64,000 nt of DNA from assembly GCF_001905725.1 (NCBI RefSeq), contig NZ_LIWB01000007.1, positions 124,001 to 188,000 on the forward strand. The letters run 5' to 3'. Source of the DNA: Streptomyces sp. CB02400 (GTDB lineage: Bacteria; Actinomycetota; Actinomycetes; Streptomycetales; Streptomycetaceae). The first letter of the stretch is position 1. Every line of letters begins with the position of its first letter. This document shows positions 8,816 to 17,045 of the stretch, piece after piece. Position numbers and translations under genes: made by a program. A model generated the notes under the pieces. That model was not told where the DNA came from, searched no databases, and saw only the letters and a list, made by a program, of their open reading frames with translations.

Positions 8816-9415
8816 ATGACGGGCGAAGACGTGGCCGGGCTGTTCGCCGACGAGACCCGGGTGCGGGTCTTCGCCGCTGTGGCGCTGGGCGCGACGAGCG
8901 CCGCCGAGGTCGTCGAGCGGACCGGGCTGCCGGCCAAGAAGGCCCTCCTCGCACTGCGGCGGCTCGAGGAACGGGAGGCCGTCGCGGCGAACGCCGACGG
9001 CCTCGCGGTGTCCTACGACTCGTTCCGCCGCCTGGCGCGCGAGGCGGCCGGGCCGCGGCCCGCGCGGGACCACGGCACCGGGGACGAGCGGCTCGAGACG
9101 GTGCTCCGCACGTTCGTACGGGACGGACGGCTGGTGAAGCTGCCGGCGCAGTGGAACCGGAAGAAGCTCGTACTGCGCCACATCGCGGAACGCACCTTCG
9201 AGCCGGGCCGGGAGTACGCGGAGAAGGAGGTCGGCGAAAGGCTCCGCGCCTGGTGCGAAGGGGGCCGGACCGACCATGTGACCCTGCGCCGGTACCTCGT
9301 CGACCTGCACCATCTGCACCGGAGCGACGGCGTCTACCGCCGTCCGGCCGAGGGGGCGGACACACAGCCGGTCACGGAGCGGACGGTGACGGCCGGCAGC
9401 GGGAAGGACGAGTAG
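8816..9415 (+). CDS. DUF2087 domain protein with N-terminal winged-helix-like region
   Basis: 199 aa. The first about 65 residues look like an ArsR-type winged helix (LFADETRVRVFAAVALGATS, AAEVVERTGLPAKKALLAL). The C-terminal part is DUF2087 (FVRDGRLVKLPAQWNRKKLV, FEPGREYAEKEVGERL, DHVTLRRYLVD). Proteins of this layout are presumed DNA-binding regulators, but their targets are not known. The ATG at 8816 has GGAG eight bases upstream and was preferred over the in-frame ATG at 8774. It is followed after 97 bp by the tpg-like gene in the same direction. Confidence 0.82.
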   Translation: MTGEDVAGLFADETRVRVFAAVALGATSAAEVVERTGLPAKKALLALRRLEEREAVAANADGLAVSYDSFRRLAREAAGPRPARDHGTGDERLETVLRTFVRDGRLVKLPAQWNRKKLVLRHIAERTFEPGREYAEKEVGERLRAWCEGGRTDHVTLRRYLVDLHHLHRSDGVYRRPAEGADTQPVTERTVTAGSGKDE

Positions 9416-9512
9416 AAGCCCGTCGGCGACGCGGCGCGGGGCGGGATCACGCGTCCAGTCGGTACGGGCTGCACGCCGGCCCGCGAGAACCGCCGCCGGG
9501 GAGTAGACCGCG

Positions 9513-10325
9513 ATGGGCAAGCTCGGGGACAGCCTCGACCAGGCGGTGGCAAAGGCGTTCACACGCCCCGCCCCCAGATCGGCACAGGCGCAGATGAAGT
9601 ACCTCGTCAAGCAACTCAAGGGAACCAAGGCCGCATCAGAGGCCCTGGGCGTTTCCCAGCGCACCGTGGAGCGATACGTCACCGGCAAGATCAAGCGCCC
9701 CCGGAAGGACCTCGCAGCCCGCTTCGAGGGCGAGGTCCGCAGGCGCTGGCAGCCGCAGATCCGGGCCAAGGCGAAGAAGGCGGCCGCCACCAGCGGCGGA
9801 CTCGTCATCGAGACCCGGGCCCGGTTCGGCTACACCGCTGCGGCCGGCACCACGGACGACGGGCGCATGCGCCACCTCACCCAGGCTCTGCCCTCCGCCT
9901 ACGCGGCGCGTCTCTTCGAAGCCCAGGAGCAGGGCGCTACCGAAGATCGGCTTCTGGCCATCGCCGCCGAGGGCTTCCAGGAGATCCACTTCAAGGACCG
10001 CGGTCGCCGTGCCAGCGGCCTCTTGGTCGAGTTCACGGACGTCGAGACCACATCGACGTCCAGCTGTAGTGACCAGGCACGGCTGGGCCCTGGAATCAGT
10101 CACATCTGCGAGGGGAGCACGACAGCTTGCGAACGCGTGGCCAGTGACCGATCTCTCGTCAGGAAGGTTGAGTGGCGAGATCTTCCGGATCTTGAAGATC
10201 TCGTCCGTCTTCATGCCGCGCATCACGTGATGGCCGAGGTGGAGGAGGCGAGCCGGGCAGTGCACGAGGCGTGCTGGCGGTCACGCATCAGCATGCCCTC
10301 GAGGCCCCATAGGTCACCCGGGTGA
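9513..10325 (+). pseudogene. tpg: Telomere terminal protein Tpg-like gene with C-terminal frameshift
   Basis: The first about 180 residues match the Streptomyces terminal-protein family: a helix-turn-helix region (KGTKAASEALGVSQRTVERY), a basic stretch (RRRWQPQIRAKAKK), TRARFGYTAAAGTTDDGR and FKDRGRRASGLLVEFTDV. In the family, Thr114 of Tpg is reported as the residue linked to telomere DNA; a Thr occurs at position 114 here (AGTTDD). After EFTDVE the frame goes wrong. The family-like ending IDVQL plus stop is present in the +2 frame and ends at 10069, which would give the usual about 185 aa. As it stands, the frame reads on to 270 aa. No tap gene adjoins it, so it is probably a degenerate or solitary copy. 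Confidence 0.8.
10177..10202. terminator. Stem-loop downstream of the tpg-like gene
   Basis: Perfect 9-bp inverted repeat GAGATCTTC / GAAGATCTC with an 8-base loop, about 110 bp after the family-like stop of tpg and inside its extended reading frame. It has no T-tract, so it may be an operator or recombination remnant rather than a terminator. Confidence 0.35.
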
Positions 10326-10432
10326 AGCGGCGCACTGCATTGGACCGGCCGTGATCGATGGCGCGGCCGGGGGGGGTGGCGATCAACGCCCTGCCAGGCC
10401 CGTTCCATGTGCTGCATCTGGTCCAGCAGCGT

Positions 10433-10447
10433 TAAAATCCATATATG
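10433..10447 (+). promoter_or_regulatory. Putative leaderless promoter of the HerA/deaminase module
   Basis: TAAAAT at 10433-10438 ends seven bases before the ATG at 10445, the distance expected between a -10 box and the transcription start. No Shine-Dalgarno sequence precedes the ATG. The first gene of the module is therefore probably transcribed as a leaderless mRNA. No clear -35 box was found. Confidence 0.45.
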
Positions 10448-11125
10448 GCCAGGGCCAGGACGTGCACCCATTGCGGTACGAGCCTTGCCTTCGATGCACA
10501 AGTATGTGGAGCATGCGGGCAGGCGGTCCCGAACTCCTATGCTGACGCCCCGTCCACGCCGTCTCAGCAGCCGTTCCGGACGTGGGGCCAGTCGTCTCGC
10601 CCGGCCGGCGGCGCCTGGCAACCAGGCGGCCCATCCGGCGATGCCGGCGCTTTCCCGGGACAGGGAGGCGGATCGGTGCATGGTGCCGCCGGAACGGCTC
10701 CGCTCCCTAACGGTGAAGCGCAGGTCGAGGGGCAGGTCCGCGGCATACAGACGCGGTCCGAGTCACGCGGGGAGGGCGCATCAGAGACCATTTGGATGTT
10801 CCGCATAGAGCGGTATGACGCTGCCGGAAGCCGCACCGTACTCATCCCCGTGGAAATGCGCGGCCTGGCCTTTCACGGTTCGATCCAGGAGGGTGATCTG
10901 GTGCGGGTCCGCGGCAAGGTGAAGAACGGAACCCTGCGGGCGACTAAGCTGGACAACCTCACCACCGGAGCCGGCGTGCATGCCAAAGGAATACCGAAGG
11001 CGGCCTACATCGCAGCCGTGGTGATTTTCGTGCTCGGAGTCCTGGCGCTCATCCTCTGGACCATTTCCGATTTCTCTGGTACCGGTCCCCCTCCTGGATT
11101 CCCGACCGACTTCCCTGAGCCATGA
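10445..11125 (+). CDS. Zinc-ribbon, OB-fold-like, C-terminally membrane-anchored protein
   Basis: 226 aa. The N-terminal zinc ribbon has C7-x2-C10 and C21-x2-C24. A Pro/Gly/Gln-rich linker spans about 25-88. An OB-fold-like beta domain spans about 90-175 (LIPVEMRGLAFHGSIQEGD, LVRVRGKVKNGTLRATKLD). One transmembrane helix lies at about 183-206 (YIAAVVIFVLGVLALILW) before a short proline-rich tail. The likely topology is cytoplasmic domains tethered to the membrane. Its TGA overlaps the next ATG by four bases (ATGA), so it is translationally coupled to the HerA-type ATPase. The function is unknown; a membrane adaptor for the ATPase is an inference from context. Confidence 0.8.
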   Translation: MARARTCTHCGTSLAFDAQVCGACGQAVPNSYADAPSTPSQQPFRTWGQSSRPAGGAWQPGGPSGDAGAFPGQGGGSVHGAAGTAPLPNGEAQVEGQVRGIQTRSESRGEGASETIWMFRIERYDAAGSRTVLIPVEMRGLAFHGSIQEGDLVRVRGKVKNGTLRATKLDNLTTGAGVHAKGIPKAAYIAAVVIFVLGVLALILWTISDFSGTGPPPGFPTDFPEP

Positions 11126-14100
11126 TGGCCGCCCCCCGCGCCATGACCGACACCGTCGCCTTGGACCTGGACCGACTTCAGCGGGCAGGATTCGTTCCGC
11201 CCGGCCTGGCCGCCGGCCAGTCCTTCACCACCTCCCCGGTCGATCTGCGCACGCTCATGAGAGTCGACGGCATCGGCCGTAGCGACAAGGCCTCGAACAG
11301 CGCGACGCCGCGGGACCTGCTGGTCAGCCTGTGCGGATATCACGTCCCGCTGGCATTCATGCTCACCTGTGATGCGGATCGCGTGTCGCTCCGCATCGGT
11401 ACCTGGCTGTCCGCCGGATCGTCGCCAGAAGCAGTCCGGGAGAACGGCCGACTTGTGCAGACCGCTCTGCGCGGCCTCTACCCCGTGGTGGACATGACCG
11501 TCACCGAACCCGTATCAGGCTCGTGGCCGCTCGGCGGCCTGGTCATGGGCGTCCCGACCCCGAAGGCGCCCGATACCGCTGACGCAGGCCATCAGATCGA
11601 CCGGCTGTTGCAGGCGCTGCAGGGCTTGCGATGGGGTGCCTTGATCCTTGCGCAGCCCATCGGCGAGTCGGCTCTGCGGGGCCTCAAGCTCCGCCTCGTC
11701 AACGAGCTCCGAGGCGTGCAGACCGAGACCAAGTTCGCCGGAGTCCCGCGTCCCCTGGCAGACCACTACTCGGAACTGCTAGGCCTCCAGCTTCGCGCAT
11801 TCGCCGACGCCGAGGGCACGGGAGCCTGGCGCACCGCGGTCTACGTACTCGGAGATCACGACAGCTACCCTCACGCAGCCAGCCTGTGGCGCGGGGTGTA
11901 CTCCGGCAACCAATCACTTCCCGAACCCATACGTGTGTGGGATCGCGACGACGTACCAATGCTCGCCGACGCCTGGTCCCTGCCCAACCCCCCGCACCAG
12001 GGCGACACCGACGGGCGCTACCGCCCGCCCTTCGATCACCAGACGCTTCATAGTTCGACGCAACTCGCGGCCTACATCGACTTCCCTACCACCGAGACCA
12101 ACGGTCTGACGATCACCCAGGTACCGGCTTTCGACACGGTCCCTCCCCCTGCGCCCGACGGCTCCCTCACCCTGGGAACAGTGGTGGAACGCCAGCGCGT
12201 CAGAACCACGCCCTACGCGATACACCCTGACAAGCTGACCCGCCACACCTTCGTAGCCGGAGTCACCGGTTCAGGAAAGACCAACACGGTCTTCAACCTG
12301 CTGCGGGAAGCAGCTGAGAGGGGAATTCCATTCCTGGTTCTCGAGCCTGCCAAATCGGAGTACCGCGTGCTGCTGCGCGACCCTGGCCTGGGAGAGCGGA
12401 TCACCGTCCTCACCCCCGGCAACGAGAATGTCTCGCCGATGCGGCTGAATCCTTTCGAGGTCCCGGACGGAATTCCGGTCGCCGTCCATATCGACCTCCT
12501 CAGGTCGGTATTCAACGCGAGCTTCGGAATGTGGACGCCTCTGCCTCAAATTCTTGAGAGATGTCTCCATGACGTCTACATTGATCGCGGCTGGGATGTA
12601 ACGGCTGACACCAACCGAAGGCTTGACGGATCAAACCGATCGGAGTCTTTCCCCACGCTCACGGATCTCGTGGCAAAGGTCGAATCCACCGTCCCCAACC
12701 TCGGATACGAGGACAAGGTGGCCGGCGACCTGCGAGCGGCTCTCGGCACGCGCCTCAACAGCCTGCGCACCACCGGTAAGGGCCGCATGCTCGACACACG
12801 CCACTGGACGAATTGGGACGAGCTTCTTGGCCGGCTCGTTGTTATCGAGCTCGAAGGCATGGGTGACGACGACGACAAGGCCTTCATGATGGGCTTGATC
12901 ATGATCCGTTTGGTGGAGTACCGCCGCACCCATGGAGACGCCCAAACCCTGCGGCATCTGCTCGTCATCGAGGAGGCCCACCGGCTGCTGACCGCCACCA
13001 CCCGGCCGCAAGGCGGCGGCGAGAACGTAGAAGCGGATGCCCGTGGCAAGGCTGTTGAGACCTTCGCACACCTCTTGTCCGAGGTACGTGCCTACGGGCA
13101 GGGCGTCGTCATCGTGGACCAGGTGCCCAGCAAGCTCTCACCGGATGTCGTCAAGAACACCAACCTCAAGATCGCGCACCGTATCGTCGCCAGCGACGAC
13201 CGGGAGACGCTGGGCGGGGCGATGGCCATGACCCAGCGCCACACCGCAGCCCTGGCCACCCTGCCAGTGGGCCGCGCGGCTGTCTTCACCGACGGCGAGG
13301 ACGCGCCCCTGCTCCTCCAGATCCCGCTCGGCAAGGGCGGATCGGGAACATGGCCTTCGCACCAAGAGGTCCGCAGCCACACGAGCCGGCCCGACGCCGC
13401 CACAGGGATCGTCCCGGACCTCCGACCTACGACCGACTGCGACCAGCACTGCCTCGCCTCGCCGATGGAATGCGAGACGGCACGCCGCCTGCTGGAGGCA
13501 CCGGCAGTCCATCGCAGCATCACCCGCCTCGTCCTGTCCGCCGTGCAGACACAGGACGCGCTCACCCGCAACTGGCCTGACATCGTGACGGCCGTGGCGC
13601 CTCGCTGCCCCCCTTGGATGGACCTCCCCGCCCTGTTCCACTGCCTCGCCCAACACGGCGCCCGTGGCCTCGCCAACGCCTGGGGCGCGCGTGCAGGTTG
13701 GACCTACGCTCAAACCGCCGCCATAGCAGAGCTCGTCAACAGGGCCCTGTCGGACCACCTGGAAGGCCGCGACGGCAATGGCAGCATGGGCGCCCTACGC
13801 ACACTGCTCCTCGACTTGCAAGGCTCCGCATACGGGCCGTACCAGGGCTGCCCCCGAATCTGGGCTGACCGGGCGGGGCCGTGTCTGTGCAGGCTTCCCG
13901 TCGCCGACCTCGTCGCGTCGGGCGCCTTCAACGAGACCTGGACGGCAGCGCGAGCCACCGACCGCACCGCACCCTCGAACGGACAGCCCGCACTCTGGGA
14001 GGTCTGCCGGCGCGCCGCGTACGAGCTCGTCGAATTCCCTGACGAGAACTCGGATGCCGCCCTCGACACATGGCTCGGAGACGTCGCCGACTCTATCGCC

Positions 14101-14307
14101 CTGTGCTTCGGCCAGCAGATGCTCTCGAACGAACGATGGGCACACCCCGGAATTGAACGAAGGGCCCTTTCTGAGTTCTTGACAGCAGCGGGTCGGCCGG
14201 GAGTCACTACGACAAAAGAGGCGGTGATCGACTCGGACGGCGACCGTGTCCAGCACTCGGAACGTGAGACCGACGGCAGCAAATCCGGGGGAGGCACCGA
14301 TGCGTAG
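11122..14307 (+). CDS. HerA/DUF87-type ATPase (1061 aa)
   Basis: The Walker A motif GVTGSGKT is at residues 380-387 (Lys386). The Walker B/catalytic glutamates are in LLVIEEAHRLL (Glu617, Glu618). LLSEVRAYGQGVVIVDQ and NTNLKIAHRI are typical of the HerA/FtsK motor superfamily, which forms hexameric DNA or protein pumps. Residues 1-350 are an unfamiliar N-terminal domain. The C-terminal about 330 residues contain a small Cys cluster (DCDQHC, MEC) of unknown role. It overlaps the zinc-ribbon gene by ATGA and the next gene by eight bases. No NurA, SIR2 or DUF4297 nuclease partner, as in known HerA defence systems, is adjacent. Codon choice is less GC-biased than in neighbours, consistent with transfer. 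Confidence 0.88.
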   Translation: MMAAPRAMTDTVALDLDRLQRAGFVPPGLAAGQSFTTSPVDLRTLMRVDGIGRSDKASNSATPRDLLVSLCGYHVPLAFMLTCDADRVSLRIGTWLSAGSSPEAVRENGRLVQTALRGLYPVVDMTVTEPVSGSWPLGGLVMGVPTPKAPDTADAGHQIDRLLQALQGLRWGALILAQPIGESALRGLKLRLVNELRGVQTETKFAGVPRPLADHYSELLGLQLRAFADAEGTGAWRTAVYVLGDHDSYPHAASLWRGVYSGNQSLPEPIRVWDRDDVPMLADAWSLPNPPHQGDTDGRYRPPFDHQTLHSSTQLAAYIDFPTTETNGLTITQVPAFDTVPPPAPDGSLTLGTVVERQRVRTTPYAIHPDKLTRHTFVAGVTGSGKTNTVFNLLREAAERGIPFLVLEPAKSEYRVLLRDPGLGERITVLTPGNENVSPMRLNPFEVPDGIPVAVHIDLLRSVFNASFGMWTPLPQILERCLHDVYIDRGWDVTADTNRRLDGSNRSESFPTLTDLVAKVESTVPNLGYEDKVAGDLRAALGTRLNSLRTTGKGRMLDTRHWTNWDELLGRLVVIELEGMGDDDDKAFMMGLIMIRLVEYRRTHGDAQTLRHLLVIEEAHRLLTATTRPQGGGENVEADARGKAVETFAHLLSEVRAYGQGVVIVDQVPSKLSPDVVKNTNLKIAHRIVASDDRETLGGAMAMTQRHTAALATLPVGRAAVFTDGEDAPLLLQIPLGKGGSGTWPSHQEVRSHTSRPDAATGIVPDLRPTTDCDQHCLASPMECETARRLLEAPAVHRSITRLVLSAVQTQDALTRNWPDIVTAVAPRCPPWMDLPALFHCLAQHGARGLANAWGARAGWTYAQTAAIAELVNRALSDHLEGRDGNGSMGALRTLLLDLQGSAYGPYQGCPRIWADRAGPCLCRLPVADLVASGAFNETWTAARATDRTAPSNGQPALWEVCRRAAYELVEFPDENSDAALDTWLGDVADSIALCFGQQMLSNERWAHPGIERRALSEFLTAAGRPGVTTTKEAVIDSDGDRVQHSERETDGSKSGGGTDA

Positions 14308-16228
14308 CAAGGACCGCTCGCCAGAGTCGGACCAAAAGTCAGACCGCGACCGCAAGCGAGACCGCCCACCTCCGATACCCGAACCAACCCGAGGCACCGG
14401 CTCCAGCGACTCCGGGCCGAGTTCCCCTGGGGGCGAAACGCAGTCTCGCGACAATAAAGACGCGGGACCTTCCCAAACATCGTCGACTACCTATGACAAC
14501 GCCAGCTACGACGCGAACACCAGTTCTTCAGGTGCCAACCAGAGCCAGTCCACACAGCAGGCAAGCGGGCAGACACAGTCGCCGGCGCAGCCGAACCCGC
14601 CCTCATCGACGCAGGGCACGAGCACATCGAAAGATGACAACAATACAATTCCTCAAAATGCCTCTCTCACCCTGAATTTCAGCCTGTCGCCAGAAGCTCA
14701 GAGAGAGTATGACAAAAACAGGCATAGCGGCCGGGAGGAAGGTAAACTCGATGGCCTTGGAGACAGAAATCCCTCCCTCGAAGACGTGCCGCAGTTCTTT
14801 GACTCAGATCCCGTGAGTCCGGATCCAACGGGCAAGGCCCCGGAGGGATGGAAGCCAGGGGATATCGGACCACCACCACCTCCAGGCAAGCCCCCGGAAG
14901 GCGGCAAACCCCCGGAAGGTGGCAAACCCCCCGAGGGCGGCAAGGCCCCGGAGGGCGGCAAGGCCCCGGAGGGATGGAAACCAGGGGATATCGGACCACC
15001 ACCGCCTCCAGGGAAGCCCCCGGAAGGCGACAAACCCCCTGAGGGCAGCAAACCCCCGGAAGGTGGCAAACCGCCGGAGGGCGGCAAGGCCCCGGAGGGC
15101 AGCAAGCCACCTGAGGGCGGCAAGCCCCCGGAGGGATGGAAACCAGGGGATATCGGACCACCACCGCCTCCAGGCAAGCCCTCGGAAGGCGGCAAACCCC
15201 CCGAGGGTGGCAAGCCGGGTGAGGGGGGGAAGCCTGGTGAGATCGGCCCACCGGCCCCCCCTGACCTCGTCGGTGTGCTTCTAGGCGCTAAGTCCTTCGA
15301 CGAGGCGAAACTGCAACTGGGCCTCGGACCCGTTACAGACCAGGTTCTGTACCAATACGTGCAGACGCGCCTTACGCAGAGCGCCCAGAACGCGCAGCGC
15401 GGCAACACCGCAGGCAAGCCCCCGAAATCGGAAGACTTCCGGGGCCCGTCCGTCGGTCTCCCACCAGTGCGCGAAGCAGGCTCAGTAACCGTCATGGCGG
15501 ACGGCGTGGAATTCACGATGCCGGAGGATCAATACGACCAACTGAGGCAGCCCGCCGTACAGCAACAGGCACGGGATGTCTTCAACGGCCTGGGGGGCGG
15601 ACTCGCCGGCATCGTGCAAGCACGCAACAGGAACGAGGCGCTCAACCGGCAAGGTGACAAGAAGCAACAGACAACCGTCGTCGCTTCGGAAGCGAGATCG
15701 GCCGGGATCACCGCAGCGCCCGCCGGCACGGCTTTGCCTGGCGCAACCGGTCCTCCCGCGGGGGGCCTACCCCGCGACGTCCCGACTTTCACCAAGGCGT
15801 TCTACTCCACCGACGGAAAGATGCTCAATCAGTTGGCCCTCGACGTCAAAGCCACCGCTCAGAGACTCGGCGTAGACCATCCGAACCTGACAACTGCCGT
15901 CAGCGTCGGCCTAATCAACGGGCAGCTCGAGTACCGTGTCACGGTCTCGGACCCGCGTGCATACGCCACCCTTCGCGCGAATGAGTCGCTCCTACCTCGT
16001 GGATTGCGCATGGGGCCACCGCCGACGATGGGGCCGGACAAAATGCTGGACCCGATGCGGCATGTCGAGGTCGAGGGTCCGCTCGGCCTGCGTGACGAAG
16101 GGGCCCGCGGGGTCATCGTCGGCACATCAAGAGAGGCGTGCGCCCAACGGTGTGAGCCGCAGTGGAACCAAGCTGGCAGCCCTGGCGACGTATGGCATAC
16201 CCACCGCGCGAAGCCGTCCGCGAAATAA
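14300..16228 (+). CDS. Repeat-linked protein with predicted deaminase-type toxin C-terminus
   Basis: 642 aa. The ATG at 14300 has GGGGGAGG six bases upstream and overlaps the ATPase stop; a GTG at 14246 is less likely. Residues 1-175 are Ser/Gln/Asp-rich, and about 177-320 are PEGGKP/PPPPPG repeats. Residues about 495-618 look like a deaminase fold. A helix (NQLALDVKATAQRLG) is followed by paired strands (TTAVSVGLINGQLEYRVTV), a helix, His588-x-Glu590 (RHVEVEG), a strand (GARGVIVGTS) and Cys614-x3-Cys618. That H-x-E...C-x-C layout is the zinc site of SCP1.201/DddA-like and other polymorphic-toxin deaminases. Only 24 residues follow the second Cys, and an IS5 remnant begins about 20 bp later, so the C-terminus may be lost. 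The assignment rests on motif order, not on a search. Confidence 0.7.
   Translation: MRSKDRSPESDQKSDRDRKRDRPPPIPEPTRGTGSSDSGPSSPGGETQSRDNKDAGPSQTSSTTYDNASYDANTSSSGANQSQSTQQASGQTQSPAQPNPPSSTQGTSTSKDDNNTIPQNASLTLNFSLSPEAQREYDKNRHSGREEGKLDGLGDRNPSLEDVPQFFDSDPVSPDPTGKAPEGWKPGDIGPPPPPGKPPEGGKPPEGGKPPEGGKAPEGGKAPEGWKPGDIGPPPPPGKPPEGDKPPEGSKPPEGGKPPEGGKAPEGSKPPEGGKPPEGWKPGDIGPPPPPGKPSEGGKPPEGGKPGEGGKPGEIGPPAPPDLVGVLLGAKSFDEAKLQLGLGPVTDQVLYQYVQTRLTQSAQNAQRGNTAGKPPKSEDFRGPSVGLPPVREAGSVTVMADGVEFTMPEDQYDQLRQPAVQQQARDVFNGLGGGLAGIVQARNRNEALNRQGDKKQQTTVVASEARSAGITAAPAGTALPGATGPPAGGLPRDVPTFTKAFYSTDGKMLNQLALDVKATAQRLGVDHPNLTTAVSVGLINGQLEYRVTVSDPRAYATLRANESLLPRGLRMGPPPTMGPDKMLDPMRHVEVEGPLGLRDEGARGVIVGTSREACAQRCEPQWNQAGSPGDVWHTHRAKPSAK
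14829..15260 (+). repeat. In-gene tandem repeats encoding PEGGKP / PGDIGPPPPPG units
   Basis: About 430 bp of nested repeats. The short unit is 18 bp (PEGGKP). A longer, nearly identical unit of about 60 bp encoding PEGWKPGDIGPPPPPGKP starts at 14841, 14967 and 15129, with a diverged fourth copy (PGEIGPPAPP) near 15237. Near-identity at the DNA level implies recent expansion and a flexible linker whose length can vary by recombination. Confidence 0.9.
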
Positions 16229-16247
16229 TGAGCCTTTCCTATCTTGA

Positions 16248-16968
16248 TCAGGTGGCGAGTTCGAGGGCGACAACGGCACGGACGACGGCGGTGATCCGGG
16301 TGGTACTGCAGCGGATCTTCCGCAGGAGCCGCCAGCATTTGAGGGTGGCCATGGCGCGTTCGCCGAGGCTACGGATCAAGATTCCGGTCAGCCAGCCCAG
16401 GAGACGGATCTGTCGGTGACGCCACCACCCATCGTCACTGTCCGCCCAGCACTTGACGTCGTCGGCGGCGAGAGCGGCGGGAATGCCGTGGGTCCGGGCC
16501 TCGGTCGGATCGTGCACGGCTCCGGGCAGCGCGTCCGAGGCCCAGATCAGGCGGCTGGCTGGATCCGCGAGGACCTGCACGTTCATCCCGTGGCGCTTCT
16601 TCCCCGAGTAGTACGGCTGGTCGGCAGCGATGCGGTCGATCGGCAGCACGACGCCGTCGAGGATCACGTACGCCTTCTTCCGCACTGTCTGCATCGCCTG
16701 CTCCGGTGTGGGCGCCGGAGCGGCCAGGAGGTCGACGGCCTCGCATATGTACCGGTAGACCGTCGCGACCCCGACGCGGAAACCCGCTGCGAGGCGCAGC
16801 GTAGGTGTCACCGCAGCGCAGGTGGGCCAGGACGAGCAGGGCGGCCTGCCGGCCACAGGTCAGGCGACGCCACCGGGAGCCGATCCGGCGGCGGTGACCT
16901 GCGAGGAGACCGGACAGGTGTTGCAGGGTGCGGCTGGACAGATCGATACCGGGCGGGTGGACAAGCAC
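16248..16968 (-). pseudogene. IS5-type transposase remnant (frameshift and internal deletion)
   Basis: The N-terminal part (VLVHPPGIDLSSRTLQHLSG, WRRLTCGRQAALLVLAHLRC) is in one frame to about 16810. The rest is in another frame (LAAGFRVGVATVYRYICEAV, YVILDGVVLPIDRIAADQPY, KRHGMNVQVLADP, LPGAVHDPTEARTHGIPAAL). These are the usual blocks of Streptomyces IS5-family DDE transposases with a helix-turn-helix and LDG(T/V) first-Asp region. Between CWADSDD and GERAMATLKCWRLLRKIRCS, a segment of about 25 residues usual for the family is missing. The element is inactive. Terminal repeats could not be assigned with confidence. It abuts the deaminase-type gene on one side and the broken membrane-protein gene on the other. 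Confidence 0.82.
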
Positions 16969-17045
16969 GCGAAAGCCCCTGGCGGACTGGTGATCTTGGT
17001 CGTGAACCCGTCTACCAGGAGCTTCCTTCGTGCCCGCTGCCGGGT

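Noticed and set aside
8513..9808. Upstream extension of the phosphatase frame by 432 codons
   Set aside because: It runs antisense through the DUF2087 and tpg-like genes; the ATG at 8512 has an ideal ribosome site and begins the PAS domain.
14829..15260. CRISPR-like repeat array
   Set aside because: The repeats are in frame, encode PEGGKP units and lack unique spacers.
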